Shown here one piece after another: positions 33,323-44,689 of a stretch of 64,000 bases of DNA. The notes below the pieces were generated by a model. The model had not been told where the DNA came from and searched no databases. It worked only from the letters and a program-made list of their open reading frames with translations. The stretch is from positions 85,876,001 to 85,940,000 of the forward strand of contig NC_134013.1 of the NCBI RefSeq assembly GCF_040712315.1. The letters are read 5' to 3'. Position 1 is the first letter of the stretch, and every line of letters starts with the position of its first letter. The stretch is from Castanea sativa. Its lineage: Eukaryota > Streptophyta > Magnoliopsida > Fagales > Fagaceae. The translations under genes and the position numbers were made by a program.

Positions 33323-35508
33323 TAAGGGTTCGTTTGGTTGGGAGGGCGGAAAAGTGTGAGAATAGAAAATATTTTAATTTCTCTCATTTGTGTTTGGTTG
33401 GGCATAGTTTTCAAACCCGGACCAGACCGAACGGTCCGACCGAGATAACCAGGAACCTCTCACTAACACGGTTCTTTTAACCACCAAAACCGTTCTACGC
33501 ATAAAAAGCACGAAACCGTTCGAACCGCAGTTGAACCGTCCAGATTTGAGAACCGTGAACGGTTCTCACGGTTCAGATCAACACTTATTAAAAAATAAAT
33601 TAAAAAAAATTTAGAAGCTCACAGCACCTTATCACCATGGTTGAAGCTTCAACCACTATGAGATGCTATCAAACATTGAAAATATTGAGATCCCATCATC
33701 TCTATCTCGTTAGCTCTGTCTCTCGTTTGTTATCTGTCCAGAGCTTTTCTTCTTAATCTTCTTCTCTCTCTCCCTGTCTTGTTTTCCTGCCTCTACTCCG
33801 TCTAGATGTTGCGTAAATTGGTTTAAGAAAGCTAAAGAAAGGTAAAATAAAATAAAATAAAATAAAAGGTATGAACTAGGAAGTTGGAGTGATGGAAGAA
33901 ACAAAGGTTAAGAAGATGAAAGAAGGGAAAAATATGTAGAAGTTAAAGGCTGACTTGGTGCAGAGATTTTTTAAAAAAGTGTGGTGTAGATTAAACCTTG
34001 GGAAATGGAAGCCTTGGGAAAATTTTAAAAAAGAAAAAGAAAAAAAGGGTAAAGTTAATGTCCTGCCGTCCAAACTCCTCCAAACGTGATGTGTTGTTGG
34101 CACTGGAGTGGCAGGTGAATGGAGGAAATAAAAAGAAAAAGATTTTAAATTTTTATTGGGTTAGAAAGAGAAATGTTATAGCTATGATATTTTCATAATA
34201 AATTTTAGGTGGTTGTTACTAGTTGTCATTGTTGAAACAAAAAAGTAATCTCAATGATAGGTTCAAATTTGAACCAACCTATAATTTGTTATAAAAATAT
34301 TGTGGATGTAAATATTCTAAATTAGAAATTAACGTAATGATATTTTTACTTAATATCTTTATAATATTTATACAATAAAGTCTTGTATTGGATTAATATT
34401 TAAAGTAATATTAATTCTATAATAAATTCACCATAAATCTTAAGTTGAAAAATGTTTATTTTCAAAATAAATTTCTATATATATATATATATATATATTG
34501 AACTATTTTAGATAAATTTTCATTTTTTACTAATTTAATAAATTTATATATATTTTTTATAATTATTAAATTAATTATGACGTCATTACGGTTCGACTTT
34601 GATCCAACCTTAAAAATCTTGAACCTTTCCCTTTTACGGTTCATTTAACGGTCTAGGTTTCAAAACCATGTAGTTGGGATGGTGAAAAAGTGAAAGGATG
34701 GAAAACTTTTTATTTGGTAGAGGAAAAATATGAGAGGATTGAAAATATAGTTTGTATAAATTTACACTTATATCCCTATTACATAATATGTAATTTTTAG
34801 AGATAACACTAATTTTTTTTAAATTTAAATAAAATAGACACACACAATTTATTATAAAATTTCGGGGTAAACACACACAAAGAAAAAATTACAGTGTTAG
34901 TAAAAATAAATAAATACTATGTCAATAACAAAAAAAAAAAACACAATGAAGAAGAGTAAAAAGATAAGTACGAGTACGACTATCAAATACTATCAATTAA
35001 CCATAACTATATCCCAAAAACCGGAAACATATCCTTTAAATCATGAGAGAGAGAGAGAGAGAAGCAGACATCCAAATTCAGTAAGAACTAGGAAAGAAAA
35101 AAAGAATAAGAAAGAAAGATAGAAGTGAAGAACCAAGCTTATTAGGCGTAAAAAAAAAACAAAAATAAATATATAAATAGAAGAAACGAAATAAAGTCAG
35201 AACTCAAGTGAAGAAATGATTAAAAAGGAAGCAGGGGGAAAAAAAAAAGGATGATTGAACAAAGAAGAGGCAAAGAAAAATCAAGGGCCAAATAGTCTTT
35301 CACAATGTTGTCAAGTTTTCTTTCTTATTTTCTCTCCATTTTGGAAAGATTGTGATTTGGTGGGCCCGGAGAGAAAATAACTGGGCCCCACCACTTTTCT
35401 CTCCCCCTTTCCCTTTCAACCAAACATCTCTCTCACTCATTTTCTCTCTTTTTTTCCACCCTTTTTTTCCATCCTCCATAAAACCCACATAACCAAACAT
35501 GCCCTAAA
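33323..35508. mobile_element. Outer foldback element interrupted by another insertion
   Basis: The left end reads AAGGGTTCGTTTGGTTGGG (from 33324). The right end, inverted, reads TTTAGGGCATGTTTGGTTATG (35488-35508). Inverted similarity continues inward through GGATGGAAAA-type purine sequence. No transposase is present. A second inverted-repeat element (about 33402-34669) sits near its left end. Confidence 0.6.
33402..34669. mobile_element. Inner hAT-like non-autonomous element
   Basis: Inverted ends CATAGTTTTCAAACC (left, about 33402) and CATGGTTTTGAAACC (right, inverted, ending about 34669) are flanked by TGGTTGGG and TAGTTGGG, an 8-bp target duplication with one mismatch, as in hAT elements. 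Near the ends are clusters of CGGTTC/GAACCG motifs, for example at 33480-33575 and 34590-34645. No transposase frame is recognised. Confidence 0.6.
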
Positions 35509-35704
35509 TGTAGAGATTGGTGGGAGTGAGGAGCAAGCAAAATTTGGTTTTCCCATAGCAATTGTAACAGTTTGTAGAGCCAAATTCAAAAAATCATATT
35601 TTACTCAGTTCTGATCAAAATTGTCTCGTTCTTATGCTCAAATTGAAGCCTCGGATGTCTAGTTTTTGGGAAAATTAACCTCATTCACAGATTCAAAATA
35701 TTCT

Positions 35705-36430
35705 GAGAGATATCGATGAAATGGTGAGCAAAGGTCATTTGTTAGAAAACAATTTCAGCACAATTAATATTAATAGGTCCCAAATTAGTTTCCAATCAAC
35801 ATTCATAAGCTCCAATCACTCCCATTTCAAACTTGATTAGTTCCAAATTTACCATAATTAAAAGATAATTGCACAAATCACTCATTCAATAATTAATGTT
35901 TGACTATCTAATTAATTAAGTGTGTGCAACTTTATCATAAAATGTAGTCCTAGCCAATCAAATTATGATACATCATTAATCTCAAATTGATTAGAATTAT
36001 AACCAATTGGAATCAATTTTTCATAATCACATATAGTCGAACTCAAATTGATTATAATTATAACCAATTTGAGAGATATCAACGAAATGGTGAGCAGATG
36101 TCATTTGTTAGAAAACAATTTCAGCACAATTAACATTAATAGGTCCCAAATTAGTTTCCAATCAACATAGGTTTCAAGCTTGATTAGTTCCAGATTTACC
36201 CTAATTAAAAGATAATTGCACAAATCAATCATTCAATAATTAATGTTTGACTATCTAATTAATTAAGTGTGTGCAACCTTACCATAAAATGTAGTCATAG
36301 CCAATCAAATTATGATACATCATTAATCTCAAATTAATTATAATTATAACCAATTGGAATCAATTTTTCATAATCACATATAGTCGAACTCAAATTGATT
36401 ATAATTATAACCAATCTCAAATATCACAAA
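35705..36430. repeat. Tandem duplication, ~366-bp unit
   Basis: Unit 1 starts GAGAGATATCGATGAAATGG at 35705; unit 2 starts GAGAGATATCAACGAAATGG at 36071. The copies are collinear through TTAGAAAACAATTTCAGCAC and CATATAGTCGAACTC, with one short deletion in unit 2. No coding content. Confidence 0.88.
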
Positions 36431-36676
36431 TTGAGTCAGACTATATGTGATATTGCATCTCGGCCATTAAAACTTGATTTGATGATAACTTTCAATCTGA
36501 TGGTCCGATTAGGGCTTATGACCAGTCGATTTAATCATTAAAACATCAAGATCATATTGGTGAAATGAAATTAAGGATCTAATGACCAGAATCAAGATGC
36601 ATATTTTCAAGGTGAAATTACCATTTTACCCTCCATGTGAAGTTAAATGCGGGCTGCAAAATGGGGCGTCAACAAA

Positions 36677-36772
36677 GGCCAATGAATTCAATGAACTTAA
36701 AATCTTCTTTTCATTCTTACATCTAGGTATATGGTACATTAAACAAAAACAAAATTGATAATTAGATAAGAA
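36677..36772. repeat. Dispersed repeat, copy 2
   Basis: Near-identical to 16137-16245 in the same orientation; see that entry for shared blocks. Confidence 0.8.
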
Positions 36773-37128
36773 TTAGTAATCAAATATATTTGTGATAGTT
36801 CTTTATTTTTTACTTTAAATCAGTAATACAATTGAAATAAAATTGTAACAATTATAAACAATTTTCAGTAGTTAAAATACAGTAGTATAAGCAAAATAAA
36901 ACCAATTAGGATAAGGTTACTTATCTCAACTAGCTCATCACAAAAGAACTTCTCCCTAACACTTTCTCTAATATCCTTAAATATCGCCTAAACAATTTAC
37001 AAGAACCATTTATTCAATAATTAAATAATTCAAAAAAAAATTATAACGGTATCCGGCCAAAAGAGATACTACTAAAAATATCCAATAATTGTTCACTTAT
37101 CTAACGCCAAAATTCCACCTAATCATAA

Positions 37129-37132
<4 letters not shown>

Positions 37133-37178
<46 letters not shown>
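37133..37178. repeat. (TA)n microsatellite
   Basis: About 23 TA units. Confidence 0.95.
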
Positions 37179-37179
<1 letters not shown>

Positions 37180-37725
37180 CTGCCACCATTAATGCCTAAC
37201 TCCTAATACTATGTCATTCTAGACTTCTGTATTTTTTCAACTACATCAATTTCGGGTACAATTCCTTAAAGCAGAACTATGCAGAACCGGACCCACTATG
37301 GCCATGCCTAACCTTCTGCAAACTCATCTACACTGTAACGCAATTGAGGCATACGAAAAGAATAGCTATTACGGAGACAGTACAGGTATCAAGAATATGA
37401 TTTAATCCCTTCTTGGTTCACATCATAAAATTCATTAGATATTTAAATAGCATCACTTTTGGCTAAAATACCCACGTAAAAAAAAAAAAAAAAAAAGGTT
37501 CTAATTTCAAATAAAGCTTAAATTTGATAAAAAATAAATTATTAGGCTCTTGCCTCAAGTGTACAATCAAACTTTTTCTGCCTGAGTATTTTAGGTAGTC
37601 TCCTCTCTCAAAATATTTGTCATTATACACTGACTTAAATTAGCTTATATATAGTTGGGGTATCAACTTTATTTTCTAAAAACCTCCTTAATAATATTAA
37701 TTATCAAATTAACCCCATAAACAGA

Positions 37726-37904
37726 TTTACTTAAGGATTATACTAACGAGTGTCCTTAGGGCATTGGTTAATAATCCATTTTAGAAAAGTTTTAACATCA
37801 ATTTTATGTGAAATGAAAAAAAATGTCAAAATATTAATCGCTTCATTTTAATGGATTATTAACCAATGTCCTTAAGGCATTCGTTAACATTTCTCTTTAC
37901 TTAA
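37726..37904. mobile_element. MULE-type MITE with perfect 9-bp target duplication
   Basis: A 161-bp foldback element (37735-37895) is flanked on both sides by TTTACTTAA (37726-37734 and 37896-37904). Its ends share TAACGAGTGTCCTTAGGG (left) and TAACGAATGCCTTAAGGA (right, inverted), then CATTGGTTAATAATCCATT on both sides, about 40 bp in all. A 9-bp duplication with long inverted ends and no coding capacity fits a Mutator-derived MITE. Confidence 0.85.
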
Positions 37905-38519
37905 ATACCCTTCATTTTAAATCTTTTTTTTTTCCGGGTATTACAATTGTTCTCAAGGATTTGAAATTTTCCGTCTTTAAGACAAATAAAGAATCGAGGC
38001 GGAAAAAGATGATCCTCAAGATCCCAAAAGAAAACTTTTCATCCTCTAAATTTTCCAAATTTATGAAATCCTTGAGACTTGTACATTTCCCTTCCAAAAG
38101 ATTTTTGAAAATATTCTAAGATTGAGACTACCTGTACAAGCCCTTTCACACTTCCAAAAGACCACACAAAGACCCAAAATGACACATTAGCCATTCTACC
38201 CGAAAAGTTCTTCCATCCACATGCTATCTGAAACCGGTCAACATATCACGACCCAAGAGAAAATCCTCATCCAAATATCACATAAAATATCCAAAGGATG
38301 ATCCAATCTCAAAGCTCAATACTATGGCATTCTTAAAATCCAAAAGCCTCGAAGAGGATAGGACACATCTTTCCACACAAGAATACACAAGATGTAGAAG
38401 TAGCCCAGGTATGATTCTAAGGCAACCTTTTTGCAACATAGTCAAGGTAAAGTCCAACTTTCTATCACCCTCTCATTCTAAAAATCTCAAGAGTTTCATA
38501 AAAAAATTTCAAAATATTC

Positions 38520-38705
38520 AAAAGGGTTTAGGGTTGTAATTCATTTGGTTTCCTTTAGACGTAAATCTCATTCATCTTCTAGGAGTCTTAGGGTGCAATT
38601 CATTCATGTTTCATTAAAACATAAAATCTCTTTCACCTTCGGGTAGTCTTAGTTGTAATTCTTTTGGATTTCCTTCAGACATAAATTTCTTTCATCTTCC
38701 AATGG
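38520..38705. repeat. ~60-bp minisatellite, segment 1
   Basis: About three units of the pattern GTTGTAATTC, TTTCCTTNAGAC, TAAATCTC, TTCATCTTC, GTCTTAG. Related units reappear at 40811-40940 and 41763-41945, separated by inserted elements. Confidence 0.7.
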
Positions 38706-39789
38706 TGGGGACAAAACGGGAGTCACCACCTTTTACAATGGCCTAGGAATCATGAATATAGCGTCCTCTCAGGAAATGACCTTTTAATCTTACTACCAGA
38801 GTATGAGTTTGAAGTTTAGGTACTGTTTTAGGAAAGAGTTAGGCACCCAAAACTGCCCAACTCTAGGATTGGCTTCCACTTATTGTGTCTTATGTTCATA
38901 TCTATCATTAAACATACATCATGTGTACTCATGTGAATGCATGACTTACCTCACTTATCTTGTTGCATCTCAGCACCTATGGCATTTATGCATGAACATG
39001 TAAATGCGTGTTCATGACATCAAAATAATGAAACAAAAGATAAACTCTAATTTAAACATGTGAAAGGAAAATAAACAATAAACAGAGAACGTGGACTTAT
39101 ATCTATAAAAAGGAATCAAAACAGAGGCATAACATGTGAAACAAATTACTAAAGCAAAGCAGAAAACTTAAATTAGGGTTTCTAGGCAGTGGTATGCGTG
39201 TGCATGCAAAGGTTTGCATGTGCAAGTCAAACGCATGCATGCGCATACTTTGACTTGCGTGCGCATGCATAATGCATGTGTGTGTAGACTAGCTCAGAAA
39301 CCCTAGCCCAGAACGTAGAAAACACATAAGAACAGAATGACACTTAAAATAATAAATCTAACAACCTAGCATACTTAGAAATATAAAAGCTAACTAAAAC
39401 TAAGCCATATAAGCATAAAACAAACAAAGAAACAAGATTAAAAATGAAATTAAAACAGAAAATGGAGAAAAGAACTTAGAACTCAATACCTCAAAACAAA
39501 AGCTCCTAAACTTGATTTTTGATCGTTTCCCTTAGTCAAATCTATTCACAATCAATGAAAAAGTGATTAGTAATCTTAAACTCGAAGATCAAGGCCAGAA
39601 AAGGCCTCAATAAAAATAAAATTGACTTGAGAATGTTTTGTAAAAAAAAAAAAAAAAACTCCCTCTTTAATTCACTATTTTTAGTGAATCTTAGTGTTTT
39701 CCCTTAGGATTTCTCTATGTTTTTTAAAAAGGTACCATATATGGCTATATATATTGTGAAAATAGGAGTTTGGAACAGCTCTATATGAT
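38706..39789. other. Intergenic sequence within the split minisatellite
   Basis: No gene. At 39187-39290 it holds a cluster of GCATGC, GCGCATGC and TGCATGTG motifs, an alternating purine-pyrimidine stretch. A similar GCATG-rich patch occurs near 40548-40590. The rest is unassigned and may be the body of an old transposable element. Confidence 0.45.
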
Positions 39790-40480
39790 TAGGGATGACA
39801 ATTTTGCCCCCTGGTTAACCCCCCTCCCTGCTTCACCCCATGTGGGTTTTTCCCACCCCGCAAAGGTGGTGGGGCAAGGATGAGACAAGATTTTAGCCCC
39901 ACACCACGGGGCAGGGAGGGGATGGGTTTAGACTTTTAAGACCCACCCCACCCCGCCCTGCGTTGCTAAGGTTTATAATTGTAAGTTTTTCATACCCTAA
40001 AATCATACTATTTAAACAAACATATGAATATTAGTTTATTTTATTCTACCCAATGTGGTTCTCTACCTTTATTTGTTATGTGTTATATTATGAGATTTTT
40101 TTTTTTTTTTTTTTTTTTGTGATTATCTTGTTAAACGCTTGGATATATTATTCAATTTTTTTTTCTAAAAATTGATTTGATTTGATGGGATAAATTTAGT
40201 TGTAATTTCAAATATATTTTTATTAATGAAATAGGCTTCATTAAAAAAATTGTACTAGTTGTAGGGCAAATTAACAAAAAGTAGAGTTTTACGCGGTGGG
40301 GTGAGGTGGGGCTTCTCGGGGCCCCAAGGGGCGGGGATGGGCTTAGAAAGGTTTTCCCCGTCATGTAGGGTGGGGCAAGGATAGGGCAAGACAAAACCAT
40401 GCAGGACGGGAACGAAGACCCCATCATCCAGCCCGCCCCGCCCCGCCCCGCCCCGCCCCATTACCATCCCTACATACAAT
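39782..40480. mobile_element. hAT-like non-autonomous element with GGGGC arrays
   Basis: The element (39790-40472) has inverted ends TAGGGATGACAATTTTGCCC and, from the right, TAGGGATGGTAATGGGGC. It is flanked by 8-bp near-duplicates TATATGAT and CATACAAT that differ only by transitions, as expected for an old hAT-type target duplication. Subterminal regions are G/C-rich: CCACCCCGCAAAGG on the left and five GGGGC units on the minus strand at 40434-40459. The centre is AT-rich. No transposase. Confidence 0.7.
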
Positions 40481-40810
40481 ATGAGATTCATTCCAAACCT
40501 CAATCTTTAATGCAAAAAACTTGCCTTTCATAATTTCTAGAACCCTACATGCACGCACAGGTTTGTGCCTACGTGTGCATGCATAATAGCCGCACGTGAA
40601 AGTTGATTCCTACACACACAGGCTGAGGGTTTCCTTGGCTCTACTTTTCCAAAAATAGAATTATTTGCTTATTAAAAGTTATATTTTTCATTTTAACATT
40701 TCTCAAGTCAATTTAACATCTGATTAGGTCCTAAACCAACCTTAGGTCTTAGAGTTTTAACATCATTGGGGAACAGAGGCTTGAGTCGTAAGGGGTAAAA
40801 AGTGCGATGT

Positions 40811-40940
40811 CTACAGGTGGGTCTAATTGTAATTCCTTTGGGTTTCCTAAGACGTAAATCTATTTATCCTTTTGGTTGTCCTTATTGCAATTCCTTAAGT
40901 TTTTCTATGACATGAATCTTTTCAACCCTCAGGTGGTCCT
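40811..40940. repeat. ~60-bp minisatellite, segment 2
   Basis: Two units (TTGTAATTCCTTTGGGTTTC..., TTGCAATTCCTTAAGTTTTTC...) matching segment 1. The TRIM-like element follows immediately at 40941. Confidence 0.65.
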
Positions 40941-41762
40941 TGATGGAAATACACGTGTAAGTAAAGTATCACATTGAATAAGAATGACAAGAAGAGTGGT
41001 TAATATAACATAATTTGGCCCAAATTCATATGCTTTAAGTCTTTTGGGTTAGGTTGAGTCCCTATATGTTATATTAACTATTCTATTGGAAGCTCACCAA
41101 TGTTTCATCTCCCCAGTAAATGGTATCAGAGCTCAAGTGGTGTGTGGTGAAAGTGGCAACGTGTTCAGGGCCCAAACTTATAGGCTTGAGTCTTTTGGAT
41201 CACGCGGTGTCCCTATATATTATATTAACTACTCAATTAGAAGCTCATCTGAGTATTATCTCCCCAACAAATGATATCAGAGTTTACGTCGTGTGTAATG
41301 AAGGTGGCAAGGTATTCGAGGTCCCTTCTTAGTGGGGACAGCCTAAATGGCCTTCATGGAAAAATGCCCAAAAAATGAGTATTATCAATGGTGCTAGATC
41401 ACGATGAAGCACATAGCTCCAATGGACAAAAATGTATAGATAGATTCTCATGGATAGGTGTGCTGAGTTAACACTTTATTCCCATGGATGGCGTATGAAA
41501 GGCCCATGGAGGCTGTGTTGGTGATGGAAAAAACTCCTAGGCAAAGAGGAAGCTAGTAGGACTTGGTCAGAGCCCACAAAGAGACACACGTGAGGGGGAG
41601 ATTGTTGAGAATACATGTGTGAGTGAAATCTCACATTGAATAAGAATGACAAGAGGGAGTGGTTAACATAACATAGTTGGCCTCAAATTCATAAGCTTAA
41701 GTCTCTTGGGTCAGGCCCCCATATGTTATATTAAGACTCTCCAAGGTGTTATCTCCCCAACA
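40941..41762 (+). mobile_element. TRIM-like small LTR retrotransposon
   Basis: The 3' LTR is 41603-41762 (160 bp, TGTTGAGAAT...TCCCCAACA). The 5' LTR is 40941-41118 and matches it (TCACATTGAATAAGAATGAC in both). AATGGTATCAGAGCTC, a tRNA-Met primer site, follows the 5' LTR, and GTGAGGGGGAGAT precedes the 3' LTR. A third LTR end plus primer-site copy (ATCTCCCCAACAAATGATATC, about 41258) lies inside, so there was internal duplication. The flanks GTCCT and ATCCT are a near-perfect 5-bp target repeat. No coding capacity. Confidence 0.82.
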
Positions 41763-41945
41763 ATCCTAGTTATAAATCCTTCGGTTGTCCTAAGATGTAA
41801 ATTTCTTTATTCTTTTAGGTTTCAAAGAAATATCCTTCATTCCTTCTACTTTTTAAATACATAAATTTCTTTCTCATTCAAGTCGTCTTAGTTCTAATTC
41901 TTTCTAATTCTTTTTGCTTTCCTATGACATTAATATCTTTTTCAT
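41763..41945. repeat. ~60-bp minisatellite, segment 3
   Basis: Two to three diverged units continuing segment 2 across the TRIM-like insertion (GTTATAAATCCTTCGG, GTCCTAAGATGTAAATTTC, GTCTTAGTTCTAATTC). Confidence 0.65.
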
Positions 41946-42471
41946 TTGGGGTTCGAACCTTAATTACGCTAAAACTCAATTAGTGTCTTAGCTAGTGGTA
42001 GAGCCACGTTGTGTGAGTGAACCTTAGCTTTTTAAAGTTTTCATGAGAGTTCCTAATCAAACTACAAATTAAATAAGAATTTTACATCTACCCCCCCCCC
42101 CCCCTCTTTCAAATTTTAGATATGTTCTAAGCTCTCTCAAAATTTAAAATTAGTCCTCAATTTGTTAAACTTGTCCAATAAAAGTATAAAAGTAAAACCC
42201 ACAAAATCAGTTTGTTACCAAAAGAAATCCCAAAATAAATAAATTTGATACCACAAAAATTCCATTTCCCATTTGGCCCATTCTTTAGCCCTTTGCCCTC
42301 CAAACACTAACAAAACCCCAATCTTCCCCTTAAACCATTCTTAGAAATATTGTGATTGAGTTAATGTCATATAATAATAATAATAAAAATAATAATAATA
42401 TATAATGGTTATAAAAAATTATATTATGTATGTAATATACACTATTGCGTTATTTATTTATAATTTGTATT

Positions 42472-42520
<49 letters not shown>

Positions 42521-42989
42521 GTAGTAAATTGGTTAAGTTATAGATCTATTATCTTGCATATTATATATTTATGAGTAATGTTAAGTTCACAATAATTTTT
42601 TAACAAATTTTAGGTGAAAAGTTGTTACGATGGATAAAAAGTAATGTTAGTGGTTAACGTGAATTATGTCATGTCTCTAGACTTATAGCTTTGGGTTCTT
42701 TTAGTTTCCCTTCATTTTCTTAGTATCCAAACAGGGCATGCAATATAACTAGTTCCACAATTAACAAAACAAAGAAAAAAAAAGTTCTGAATAATTTCAT
42801 ACAATTATATATAATAAAAAAATTTATTGCTACAATGCATTTAAACTAAATTAAATGATTTTTTTTTTACTTTTTAGGGCCACCGTTAATTTGATTCATA
42901 TTACTTTTGACTTATAGTCAATTTAGTCTCTATTGTCAACTCACTAACAGAAATTGAGATTATTTGGTGAGGGCGAAAAACTATAACCA
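41946..42989. other. Intergenic, low complexity
   Basis: No gene. Contains a 14-base C run (42091-42104), an ATA/AAT-rich part (about 42370-42400) and an (AT)n tract at 42475-42518. Confidence 0.6.
42475..42518. repeat. (AT)n microsatellite
   Basis: About 22 AT units. Confidence 0.95.
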
Positions 42990-44040
42990 ATTGAAATTAT
43001 AGAAATTCGTAGCATTCCTATAATCAAAGGGAAGTGTAAATGAAAAATAATATGTCAATATCGTTATTTTAGTTTAATTAATAATGGTGGGTGCCAAGAT
43101 GAGATCAGTTCTTATTATTGATCAAGAAATTAACAAGGCTTTGGGGGTGATAATCAGAGTTTGATTCAACTTAAAAACTATTCCCTCCATTTCAATTTTT
43201 TTGTCCTATTTCAAAAATCAAACATTTTAAGGGAATATCATTTATTGTATTGTTTACTGCATAAAAACATATAAGTTTCCAAAACAACCCTTAAATAAAT
43301 TTATTAACAATGGTTTTGGAAATAAAAAAAATGGCATAATAGGAATATTAGTAAATTAATAGTTTTTAATTTAGAAATAAGACAATATTTTGAAACATCT
43401 CAAAATAAGATAAATGACAAATAAATTAAGACGAATGGAGTATTTGCCTCTCGTTGCCTGAAAATATTATTTTCTAGATGGAGTTAAAGTGAGATAATGG
43501 CTCAAATTGACTGAAGGTGTGCTTCTGCCTCCTTATCTTGGTTTAGAAGCGCTCCCTTAAACATTAGTTTATTTTTTGAGAAGGTTAAACATTAGTTTAT
43601 CAGTGAGTAGATAAGCTACTAGGTATTTATTTGGGAAAAACTAAATAGCTTTTAGCTTTTTGTTTTTTGCCTTAGTTTTTTTTTTAGTTTAGCGGAATTA
43701 TCTTTTTTTGAAAATAAGCTAATTCCTAACTTTTTGCTATACATAAAATATAAAAATTACCAAAAAACTATATCTTTTGATAAACTTTATGTAAATAAAC
43801 TATCAAAAATTACGAATAGCTAATAAAAATACGATGAATAAAGGTAGCACAGTTAATAGTTCCTTTTACCCTTTTAATAAAAAAAAATGTAATAATAAAG
43901 AACATGAAATATTATTTTGGTTTTATCCCGAAGACCAAGACTAAATTTATGGCCCTTTGAAAGTGTTCCATGATTAGACATGTCCTACAAAATTGAGTGT
44001 AGTTTCTCAAAATGTTTGGGATTAAGACTTAGTAATGATA
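42990..44040. repeat. Segmental duplication copy B
   Basis: Collinear with 14480-15290 in the same orientation but longer, because of the MITE at 43181-43440 and another stretch around 43560-43840 not seen in copy A. It adjoins the histone cluster. No coding content. Confidence 0.78.
43179..43442. mobile_element. Stowaway-like MITE
   Basis: A 260-bp element with ends TTCCCTCCATTTCAATTTTT and, inverted, CTCCATTCGTCTTAATTTAT, then TTGTC on both sides; flanked by TA (43179-43180, 43441-43442). The CTCC-type end and TA target match the Stowaway/Tc1-mariner MITE pattern. Copy A of the duplication lacks it and shows the empty site. Confidence 0.8.
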
Positions 44041-44689
44041 TCAAGGTTTTTTTTTTTTTTTTAATTTTATAAATTGATGATATCACCGTATATATCGTTG
44101 AGGCCTAATTAAGTTACTCCAATCAGTAGGGTACGTAAGTCAAAAGATACATAAATGGTTTGGCATTTCAATGAACAAAATAGAACCACTCCCTATATTG
44201 TTTGTTTGTATGTCACGTAACAGGAAAACGTAAATCAGAAATTTTGGACATGACAATGCAAGCAGGCAGGTATTGTGAAAAGGACATGTATTTATGAGCT
44301 ATTAAATTTATGGTACTCTGTTTCCTTGCTATTAAATTTATGAGCTATTTAAATGTATTTATGTCAATAAATTTTTTTATTCTCCCGAAAAGAAAAATTT
44401 TTAAGTCAGTGATTTTACCGTAATATTTCTCTAGTTTATCAAATCAACTTTTAATATCAAAGTTGGGATAAAATTGACACAATTAATAATTAAGTAGTAT
44501 TAATCTGAAAATCAGACAAAATTGACTATTTATATATATAGAAAAAATTAGAACCAATAACAAATGTACAAATGCCAAACGTGCGATTTTTTTATTTGGA
44601 TAATTCGATAGTTACAACAATAAAGTAAAGAAGATTTGAACTATGGACATCTTTATTAGAAACATTAAAAAGTGTCAATAATCACAAAA

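Noticed and set aside
34919..35122. Lysine-rich 67-codon plus-strand frame
   Set aside because: Produced by A-rich and GA-repeat sequence within the foldback element.
33710..35500. Several short frames on both strands
   Set aside because: They sit in inverted-repeat, purine-rich non-coding elements and have biased composition.
41086..41332. Short plus-strand frames
   Set aside because: They lie in the TRIM-like element across its primer-binding site and LTR fragments; no protein similarity.
41940..42040. Possible tRNA because of a GGTTCGAACC-like stretch
   Set aside because: No acceptor or anticodon stem can be drawn around it; I found no tRNA gene in the window.
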